From an uncultured Chloroflexota bacterium (GTDB taxonomy: Bacteria; Chloroflexota; Limnocylindria; Limnocylindrales; CSP1-4), in NCBI GenBank assembly GCA_903930745.1, contig CAIYZX010000236.1, positions 1 through 5,613 on the forward strand: DNA of 5,613 nt. Reading direction: 5' to 3'. Position 1 is the stretch's first letter, and each line of letters opens with the position of its first letter. Under the pieces are notes generated by a model. It made no database searches. It was given only the letters and a program-made list of their open reading frames with translations, and was not told the DNA's origin. Made by a program: the position numbers and the translations under genes. Positions 1 through 5,014 of this stretch are shown in pieces.

Positions 1-180
1 ACCGCCGCGCACGGTCTGACCGTGGGCGACCGGGTGACCCTGGCCTCCGTTCCGGGCATCGCCGACGGCACCTACACCGTCTCCTCTGTCCAGAGCTCCG
101 GCACGCTGTACAACCAGTTCAAGGTCTTCGGCCAGACGGCGACCATCGGCGCTGCCGCCGGCACCGTCACGCGCAATGCG
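1..180 (+). other. Beta-rich module, copy 1, partial (within first cytochrome)
   Basis: The encoded segment begins THGL-like (AHGLTVGD), continues with VTLASVPG and GTYTVSS, and ends GTVTRN. This alternation of polar and hydrophobic residues with turn-forming G, D and N suggests a small beta-sandwich. It may start before the window. It aligns by eye with the segment at bases 526-750 of the same gene. No specific domain family is claimed. Confidence 0.45.
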
Positions 181-1068
181 ATCACCGGCACCTTCTCGGC
201 CGTCGGCGGCGACTACTTCCGCCGCTCGGTCCCGTGGAACCCGGCGCTCCAGAACGCGTCCTGCGACAACTCCATCTACAACGCGTCCGGCACCCTCGGT
301 GCCGCGGCGTGCTCCACGATGAACGACGCCCCGAACGGGCGCCCGGCTGCCATCCAGGCCGCCTCGACCGGCCTCACGACCGGCGTTCCGACGGCGCTCA
401 TTGGCCAGAAGGCGTTCCTGGACGAGATGTCCACCTGGTGCGCCGCCTGCCATACCCGCTACTACTCTGCCTCGAACGAGAACATCGGGGCTGAGGCGGT
501 GATCAGCACGATCAACGCCTCGGTCACGACCTCCAGCTCGAACTTCACCTCCGGCGGCAGCTCCCCGGCGTTCGGTGACATGGTCACCTTCGCCGGCATG
601 GCCGACGCCACGCTGAACAGCGGCAACTGGTACGTCGTGTACACGGCGACCGGTGGCGTGTTCCGCGTCACCGCCGAGGCGAACGGTCTCCAGGGTTCGG
701 CGTACACGCCGTCCTCTGCGACCTCCTCGGGCGGGACGTTCACCCGCGTGTACCAGTCCTCCAACTCGTCGTGGGGCTACCCGCGCTACGACGGCGCCAC
801 CGAGGACCCGACCTACAAGTACCAGCACTCCACCGCCAGCAACCGCGCCTGCACCGTGTGCCACGTCGGCCACGGCTCCAACGCGGTCATGACGGGCGAG
901 GGCGGCACGACGTTCGCCGCGAACTATCCGTACCCGGATGGCACGCTGAACGACAGCAGCCGGCTGCTCAAGGTCGACAACCGCGGCACCTGCCAGATGT
1001 GCCACGACCCGACGGGCACCGCCCCGGTCGCGACGCCTCTCGGCGCGGGCAGCACCTCCCTCCCCTGA
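1..1068 (+). CDS. Multiheme c-type cytochrome with beta-module inserts, 5'-truncated
   Basis: The frame is open from base 1 to a TGA at 1066-1068, giving 355 residues; the true start and any signal peptide lie outside the window. Three CXXCH heme-attachment motifs are seen: WCAACH (bases 439-453), ACTVCH (850-864) and TCQMCH (991-1005). The C-terminal part matches the next gene segment by segment: GDYFRRSVPW with GDYWRKYLPW, WCAACHTRY with WCAGCHSRY, CHVGHGSN with CHVAHGSN, and a shared LLK-DNRGTC...CHDPTGT ending. By analogy the missing part probably carries further hemes. Two stretches rich in G, T, V and S (about residues 1-60 and 176-250) share a GDxVTxA...G.Y.V...F.V...TR pattern and look like small beta domains. 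Two cysteines outside heme motifs (residues 88 and 104) could form a disulfide. The inferred role is extracytoplasmic electron transfer. The cytochrome assignment is firm; the electron partners are unknown. Confidence 0.9.
   Translation, partial: TAAHGLTVGDRVTLASVPGIADGTYTVSSVQSSGTLYNQFKVFGQTATIGAAAGTVTRNAITGTFSAVGGDYFRRSVPWNPALQNASCDNSIYNASGTLGAAACSTMNDAPNGRPAAIQAASTGLTTGVPTALIGQKAFLDEMSTWCAACHTRYYSASNENIGAEAVISTINASVTTSSSNFTSGGSSPAFGDMVTFAGMADATLNSGNWYVVYTATGGVFRVTAEANGLQGSAYTPSSATSSGGTFTRVYQSSNSSWGYPRYDGATEDPTYKYQHSTASNRACTVCHVGHGSNAVMTGEGGTTFAANYPYPDGTLNDSSRLLKVDNRGTCQMCHDPTGTAPVATPLGAGSTSLP
526..750 (+). other. Beta-rich module, copy 2, inserted between two heme segments
   Basis: This segment contains FGDMVTFAGM, then GNWYVVYTATGG, VFRVTAEANG and GGTFTRV. 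The order and spacing of these strand-like pieces follow copy 1. It lies between the WCAACH and ACTVCH heme motifs. The paralogous gene downstream has only about 29 residues there, against roughly 130 here, so the extra length is about 100 residues. It is probably a surface loop domain of the folded cytochrome; its function is unknown. Confidence 0.5.
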
Positions 1069-1085
1069 CCCAGGGCCCAGCAAGT

Positions 1086-1116
1086 CGGGGAACCGTCGCT
1101 TCGCGGCGGTTCCCCG
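1086..1116 (+). terminator. Probable transcription terminator hairpin after first cytochrome gene
   Basis: A perfect 10-bp inverted repeat (CGGGGAACCG at 1086-1095 and CGGTTCCCCG at 1107-1116) is extended inward by weaker pairs around a TTC loop, giving a stem of up to about 14 bp. It starts 18 bases after the stop codon. There is no T-tract afterwards, so it may act as a GC-type terminator or as a 3'-end stabiliser. It suggests that the first gene ends its own transcript, or at least that expression is stepped down before the next gene. Confidence 0.65.
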
Positions 1117-1173
1117 CAACCCTCCAGCTCAACACCGGCCACCGGCCATCGCAGTGCCGGCCAGGCAGACAGT

Positions 1174-1180
1174 CCAGGAG
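1174..1180 (+). promoter_or_regulatory. Ribosome binding site for the hexaheme gene
   Basis: CCAGGAG contains an AGGAG core (1176-1180), 9 bases before the ATG at 1190. It supports that ATG over an in-frame GTG at 1154, which would add 12 residues ahead of an otherwise normal signal peptide. Confidence 0.8.
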
Positions 1181-1189
1181 CCCCTCACC

Positions 1190-2509
1190 ATGAGGTTCAC
1201 GATCACTCGCCGCACCACCTTCGCGTCGGTTGCCGCCGTGGTCGTCTCCGGCTGTCTCTGGCTGCTCGGCACCGCCATGCCCGTCGCTGCGGACGGTGGG
1301 CCCCACGTGGGCCTCGCCAACTCCGGCGCCACCACCCTCGCCGCCGACTCCTGCGGCGGCTGCCACCGGGCGCACACCGCCCAGGGCGAGATGCTCCTCA
1401 TGCAGGCGGACGAGGTGGCCCTCTGCCTCGCCTGCCATGGCGAGACCGGCACCGGGGCAACCACCAACGTCGAGGGCGGCGTCCAGTTCGCCTCCACGAA
1501 CGACGGCACCGGCACCGGCACGGTCGCGGGGGCGCTCCGCGGTGGTGGCTTCATCGAGGCGCGCATCGACACGGCGCACGGCAGCCGCGTCTCGTACCCA
1601 GTGCGTCTCAGCCGTGCCACGTACGGAACCGGCTTCTCGTCGCTCGTTGGCGTGACTGCCGCAGGCACCTCCGTCACCTCCGCCCACATGGACCTCGACG
1701 GCGCGATGGGCGTGGTGGCCCGCGGTGTGGCCTGGGGCAACGGCGCGCTCAACTCCGGCGCCGGTCCCTCGGTCAGCCTGACGTGCACCTCGTGCCACAA
1801 CCCGCATGGCAACGGCAACTACCGGATCCTCAACTCCATCCCTGAGCCCACTGGCACCGGGTTCGTCGCGACGGACGCCGCGCTTGACGTGCCCGACGGG
1901 CTGCTGCCCACCGGATCGGGCGCCGCCGGCACGCGCAACTACACCGTCCAGTGGGGTCGCACCCTGAAGGACGTCACCGACGGCACGTACGTGAACAACG
2001 GCTTCGCCGGGACGCCCAGCGCCTCCGCGGGCGACTACTGGCGGAAGTACCTGCCCTGGGATGGCGTCCCCACGTGGAACGGCACGGGCATCACGGCGGC
2101 AACCGGTCACGCCGGCGACGTCCCGGAGTACGTTCCCGGCGACGCGGACAACAACGAGAGCTACCGCCTGGCGATCGCCGGCTGGTGCGCGGGCTGCCAC
2201 AGCCGCTACGACGGCGGCGTCAGCGACTACATCACCCCAACCGGCGATGCCATCTACACCCACCGCCACCAGACCAGCCGCACCGAGTGCACGCAGTGCC
2301 ACGTCGCCCACGGCTCCAACGCCGGGATGATCGGCGAGTCCGGCCGGATGACCTACCCGGACGGCAGCGCCCCCACCGGCGTCACGAGCGGCGACACCAC
2401 GACCTACCTGAACAGCCGCCTGCTCAAGATCGACAACCGCGGCACCTGCAACGCCTGTCACGACCCCACGGGCACCGTCCCGTACACGGGCGTCGTGACC
2501 ACCAAGTAG
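1190..2509 (+). CDS. Exported hexaheme c-type cytochrome (doubled-CXXCH type)
   Basis: The protein has 439 residues. Residues 1-34 form a signal peptide with Arg7-Arg8 and a hydrophobic core to about residue 29; the likely cleavage is after Ala34 (PVAA|DGG). A second reading is a lipobox VSGC with Cys22. Six CXXCH motifs start at Cys55, 79, 199, 333, 367 and 420. The first pair, CGGCHRAHTAQGE...LCLACHGE, has the spacing of the doubled-CXXCH motif of multiheme cytochromes. Nine histidines lie outside the motifs (39, 62, 130, 166, 206, 307, 358, 360, 374), enough to supply the sixth ligand of all six hemes. There is no other transmembrane segment, so the mature protein should be secreted or anchored at the surface. 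It is a paralog of the upstream gene over residues of about 278-430. A 49-base gap without a hairpin separates it from the octaheme gene, so the two are probably cotranscribed. The inferred role is extracellular electron transfer; the partner is unknown. Confidence 0.93.
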   Translation: MRFTITRRTTFASVAAVVVSGCLWLLGTAMPVAADGGPHVGLANSGATTLAADSCGGCHRAHTAQGEMLLMQADEVALCLACHGETGTGATTNVEGGVQFASTNDGTGTGTVAGALRGGGFIEARIDTAHGSRVSYPVRLSRATYGTGFSSLVGVTAAGTSVTSAHMDLDGAMGVVARGVAWGNGALNSGAGPSVSLTCTSCHNPHGNGNYRILNSIPEPTGTGFVATDAALDVPDGLLPTGSGAAGTRNYTVQWGRTLKDVTDGTYVNNGFAGTPSASAGDYWRKYLPWDGVPTWNGTGITAATGHAGDVPEYVPGDADNNESYRLAIAGWCAGCHSRYDGGVSDYITPTGDAIYTHRHQTSRTECTQCHVAHGSNAGMIGESGRMTYPDGSAPTGVTSGDTTTYLNSRLLKIDNRGTCNACHDPTGTVPYTGVVTTK

Positions 2510-2558
2510 TCCCCGACCACGAGCGTCCCCACTCGATGATCACCCCCAGCTGGCTCCC

Positions 2559-4733
2559 ATGAACCGACGACTCACCCACCGCGCCGGCCCGCTCTTCGGC
2601 CTCTGGCTGCTTCTGGTTGGCATGCTCCTGGCCGTGAGCCCAGCCATGCCGCGCGTCTCCGCGCTGGATCCCACGGCCCCGCCGGTTGTGGAGGAGCCGT
2701 CCCTGGACCCGTCGGCGACGCCCGCCGCCGATCCCACCGCAACACCCGTTCCGGATCCCACCGCAACACCCGTTCCGGATCCCACCGCCACGCCGGATCC
2801 CACGGCAACCCCGGCGCCGCTCCCGGGCGTGAAGGTGACCCACTACTGGATCGACGAGCTGTCGGACATCGGTGCCACCGTGTCCAACGGGAAGCTGGAC
2901 GATCCCCGGATCGGCATGGAGCGGTTCACCGTCTACACGTTCCGCTTCCAGCTGGTGAACGACGGCACCGACGACGCCGTGGTGGACCCGCATCTCCTGG
3001 TCGCCGAGGGCGTCACGGGCGGTGCGTGGTTGATGGTCCCGGACTCCGACAACTCCAACGGGCTGCCGTTCTACGTGGCCGCGGACAAGGGGTATGGCTG
3101 GGTTGAGCGTGAGAGCTCCATCCGCGCCGCGAACCTCCGCCTCGCCACCGGCACCGATGGCGCCACCACGCCCGTGGACGGCATCTACTCCGGCGGCGTG
3201 AACCCGGTCACCGGCCTCTCGCTTCCTGCCGGCTCATTCACGGAGATCGTCTTCCAGGTTCGCGCGACCGCCGACGCGTCATGGTCCACCGCGTACCGCT
3301 TCCGGCTTCGCCTGGACGGCGCCACCGCCACCCAGCACGCGGACGCGGTGGTGGCCATGCGGACGAAGCCCGCCGGCTCCCAGGGCGAGGGCTCCCGCGC
3401 CGACCGGCCCACCGAGGCCTACGCGTTCCCGCTCAAGACGCCCACCTGGACCGCCGCCACGCTCGCCTCGGCGACGACGCCGACGTGGTCCGGGCCGGTC
3501 ATGACGGCCGGTGACTACACGTCGCCCCACAGCAACTACACGCTGACCACGGACGCATGCGCGGGCTGCCACGCCACCCACACGGCGCAGGGTGAGAACC
3601 TGCTGCAGACCTCGGCAGCACCGGTGTCAACCCTCTGCTTCGTCTGCCACGATGGAAACGGTGCAACCTCCAACTCGCTGGCCGAGTGGACGTCCGCGCC
3701 GGCCAACGTCCCCGCCACCAACACCTACTACTCGCACCCGTCCCTCGTGGAGACGGGCACGGGCACCGTGTTCGCCGGGGTGGAGAACCGCCGCGCGTCC
3801 TGCGTGGACTGCCACCAGCCCCACAACGCCACCTCAACCCGCCCCACCGAGACGGCGCTTGGCTGGACGGCCGCCGGCACCATCGCCGGCGCATCCGGCG
3901 TCGCCGTGACGAACACCAATCCCAGCGATCCCACGGCGATCACCTACACCGAGAAGAAGACCGTGGACCTTGAGTACCAGCTCTGCTTCAAGTGCCACTC
4001 TGGGTACACGGTCCTCAAGAGCAACGCCGGCATGCAGCCCAGCCAGTACGTGCTGGACAAGGCCATCGAGTTCAACCCGTACAACGTCTCGTTCCACCCC
4101 GTTGAGGCCAAGGGCACCAACAGCAACTCCTGGATGGACCTGGGCCTCTCCGAGGCGTCGAGCGGCCGGGTGTACACCGGCCTGAGCTCCAGCTCCACCA
4201 TCCGGTGCGCCCAGTGCCACGGCTCGTCCAGCCAGGGGACGCCGTCCGGCTCCAGTGCGACGATCGACACGCACGCGTCCGCGAACGCCGGGATCCTGAT
4301 CCGGAACTACCAGAGCCAGACGCTCAACGCCCGGACGGAGTTCTACGCATCCAACGACTTCGCGCTCTGCTACATGTGCCACGCGTCGCAGCCGTTCACG
4401 GACACGAGCGGCGACTTCCGGGATGACACGAACTTCTTCGATCACGGCTTCCACACGGGCAACATCCGCCAGCGCGGTACTGACACCCAGACGGACATCA
4501 ACGCCGACGGCGCCGGCAGCGGCAACGCGGTCTGCGCGGAGTGCCACTTCCGAATTCACGGCTCCGGGAACAGCGGCAACGCCGGGACCACGGTCAACCA
4601 GCGCCTGGTCAACTTCGCGCCGAACGTCCAGCCCTTCAACGGGCAGATCACGTTCGTGCAGCAGGTTGGCGTGGCGAACGGCAGCTGCACCCTCACCTGC
4701 CACGGCTTCGCGCACGACGCCAAGCAGTACTGA
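2559..4733 (+). CDS. Exported octaheme c-type cytochrome with Pro/Thr stalk and N-terminal beta domain
   Basis: The protein has 724 residues. Residues 1-35 are a signal peptide (NRR, then the core PLFGLWLLLVGMLLAV, with cleavage near VSA|LDP). Residues of about 36-90 are a low-complexity stalk of DPTATP units. Residues of about 91-265 form a beta-rich domain that I do not recognise. Residues of about 320-724 are the heme domain, with motifs starting at Cys334, 360, 415, 476, 550, 604, 659 and 710. The first seven are CXXCH; the last is CTLTCH, a CX3CH variant. All 16 cysteines are in heme motifs. Ten further histidines in the heme domain (324, 341, 393, 422, 513, 572, 629, 632, 667, 719) can serve as distal ligands. 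The ACAGCHATHTAQGENLL...LCFVCH pair matches the first pair of the hexaheme protein. The ATG at 2559 has no clear Shine-Dalgarno sequence but is the first start that gives a complete signal peptide. It probably transfers electrons outside the membrane, held off the surface by the stalk. No C-terminal anchor is seen. Confidence 0.92.
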   Translation: MNRRLTHRAGPLFGLWLLLVGMLLAVSPAMPRVSALDPTAPPVVEEPSLDPSATPAADPTATPVPDPTATPVPDPTATPDPTATPAPLPGVKVTHYWIDELSDIGATVSNGKLDDPRIGMERFTVYTFRFQLVNDGTDDAVVDPHLLVAEGVTGGAWLMVPDSDNSNGLPFYVAADKGYGWVERESSIRAANLRLATGTDGATTPVDGIYSGGVNPVTGLSLPAGSFTEIVFQVRATADASWSTAYRFRLRLDGATATQHADAVVAMRTKPAGSQGEGSRADRPTEAYAFPLKTPTWTAATLASATTPTWSGPVMTAGDYTSPHSNYTLTTDACAGCHATHTAQGENLLQTSAAPVSTLCFVCHDGNGATSNSLAEWTSAPANVPATNTYYSHPSLVETGTGTVFAGVENRRASCVDCHQPHNATSTRPTETALGWTAAGTIAGASGVAVTNTNPSDPTAITYTEKKTVDLEYQLCFKCHSGYTVLKSNAGMQPSQYVLDKAIEFNPYNVSFHPVEAKGTNSNSWMDLGLSEASSGRVYTGLSSSSTIRCAQCHGSSSQGTPSGSSATIDTHASANAGILIRNYQSQTLNARTEFYASNDFALCYMCHASQPFTDTSGDFRDDTNFFDHGFHTGNIRQRGTDTQTDINADGAGSGNAVCAECHFRIHGSGNSGNAGTTVNQRLVNFAPNVQPFNGQITFVQQVGVANGSCTLTCHGFAHDAKQY
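2730..2813 (+). repeat. Tandem repeat encoding the DPTATP stalk
   Basis: Two identical 24-bp units lie at 2730-2753 and 2754-2777 (each GATCCCACCGCAACACCC followed by GTTCCG). Two shortened 18-bp units follow at 2778-2795 and 2796-2813. They encode DPTATPVP, DPTATPVP, DPTATP and DPTATP. The exact identity of the first two units at DNA level points to recent slippage or unequal recombination. The product is an extended, probably flexible or glycosylated linker. Confidence 0.9.
2837..3353 (+). other. Unrecognised beta-rich N-terminal domain of octaheme protein
   Basis: Residues of about 93-265 contain alternating strand-like segments (VKVTHYWID, FTVYTFRFQLVND, AWLMVPDSD, TEIVFQVRATAD, YRFRLRLDG) with Asp/Asn/Gly-rich turns. 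It has no cysteine and no heme motif. The pattern suggests an immunoglobulin-like or jelly-roll fold that could bind polymer, mineral or a partner protein. I cannot assign a family, and the domain limits are approximate. Confidence 0.5.
4686..4703 (+). other. Variant CX3CH heme-binding motif (eighth heme)
   Basis: The codons spell C-T-L-T-C-H, with three residues between the cysteines rather than two. It lies nine residues before the C-terminus, followed by GFAHDAKQY with a possible ligand His719. Non-canonical spacings are known among c-type cytochromes, and the following histidine and the absence of any unpaired cysteine support real heme attachment. Confidence 0.75.
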
Positions 4734-4784
4734 TCCAGGGGACCGCGGAGGGCCGCGGAACCTCCACCGGACGGCACCCCACGA

Positions 4785-4814
4785 ACGGGCCTGTATCGAG
4801 CGATACAGGCCCGT
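4785..4814 (+). terminator. Probable terminator hairpin after the octaheme gene
   Basis: A perfect 14-bp inverted repeat (ACGGGCCTGTATCG at 4785-4798 and its complement at 4801-4814) flanks two bases; in RNA the innermost pairs would open to a small loop. It lies 52 bases after the stop codon. The following sequence has a few T residues and then a run of C, so it lacks a classic T-tract. It most likely ends the hexaheme-octaheme transcript and separates it from the last gene. Confidence 0.7.
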
Positions 4815-4954
4815 CGCGATTCATCCCCCCACCGGCCCTGCCGGGTCCCGGCCGAAATGTGCGGGCTGACGGATGGGCGCACGGCCGGGTCCCCCGGACA
4901 ATCTGCACAGGTGTCACGCCGCGGCCCCTCGCGGCACTAGATGAGGGAATACGA
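4815..4954 (+). promoter_or_regulatory. Leader region upstream of the last gene, possible operator
   Basis: This stretch probably holds the promoter of the gene at 5011, but no confident -35/-10 pair was found. It contains a perfect 13-bp palindrome, GCCGGGTCCCGGC (4840-4852). Its first ten bases, GCCGGGTCCC, recur at 4884-4893, 44 bp downstream, where the inverted symmetry is weaker (CCGGG at 4885-4889 with CCCGG at 4893-4897). The near four-turn spacing would suit two protein-binding sites on one face of the helix. In such GC-rich DNA chance similarity is quite possible. Confidence 0.25.
4943..4948 (+). promoter_or_regulatory. Possible ribosome binding site for a leader ORF
   Basis: GAGGGA lies six bases before the ATG at 4955. 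This is good spacing, and it is the main support for translation of the short ORF that follows. Confidence 0.35.
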
Positions 4955-5014
4955 ATGGTTCGCACGCACGCGCGCGCGGTCTCGCGCGCGCGGCGGCAGG
5001 GAGGCTGGGCATGA
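4955..5014 (+). CDS. Possible 19-residue leader peptide overlapping the next gene
   Basis: The ORF reads MVRTHARAVSRARRQGGWA and ends in TGA at 5012-5014. That stop overlaps the ATG of the next gene (5011-5013) in an ATGA arrangement typical of translational coupling. A GAGGGA site precedes it at suitable spacing. The alternating-CG hairpin at 4969-4992 lies inside it, so ribosomes translating this ORF would unfold that hairpin and could deliver themselves to the next start. The frame is open far upstream, as is common in GC-rich DNA, and the peptide has no recognisable function. The coupling is a hypothesis. Confidence 0.3.
   Translation: MVRTHARAVSRARRQGGWA
4969..4992 (+). repeat. Alternating-CG hairpin just upstream of a start codon
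   Basis: Two identical self-complementary arms of CGCGCGCGCG (4969-4978 and 4983-4992) flank GTCT. The pyrimidine-purine alternation starts at 4961 on the left side. The stem ends five bases before the Shine-Dalgarno sequence of the next gene. In RNA it would be a very stable hairpin; in DNA such a tract could adopt a left-handed form under supercoiling. Confidence 0.7.
4998..5004 (+). promoter_or_regulatory. Ribosome binding site for the last gene
   Basis: AGGGAGG lies six bases before the ATG at 5011. It is the strongest Shine-Dalgarno sequence in the window and fixes that start. Confidence 0.8.

Noticed and set aside
1134..1147. Tandem 7-bp repeat ACCGGCC
   Set aside because: It is two short copies in GC-rich intergenic DNA, without symmetry or a second site, so chance is a sufficient explanation.
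1190..1225. Twin-arginine (Tat) signal for the hexaheme protein
   Set aside because: The TRRTTF sequence does not fit the Tat consensus spacing, and c-type cytochromes are exported unfolded through Sec before heme attachment.
968..2461. Long open frame on the - strand (497 codons) antisense to the hexaheme gene
   Set aside because: It mirrors a GC-rich gene with clear heme motifs and signal peptide on the + strand. Its translation is low-complexity (Ala, Gly, Val, Arg) without recognisable domains, as expected for an antisense shadow.
3834..4715. Long open frame on the - strand (293 codons) antisense to the octaheme gene
   Set aside because: It has the same shadow behaviour: biased Ala/Val/Arg/Gly composition, no motif, and complete overlap with the eight-heme coding region.
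4905..4945. Possible promoter elements (GTGTCAC and CTAGAT-like)
   Set aside because: The match to -35/-10 sequences is weak and could not be told from chance in this composition.
4541..4954. Upstream extension of the leader frame into the octaheme gene
   Set aside because: The frame is open by composition only, overlaps the heme coding region and crosses the terminator hairpin. Only the last 19 codons have a start with a plausible ribosome binding site.
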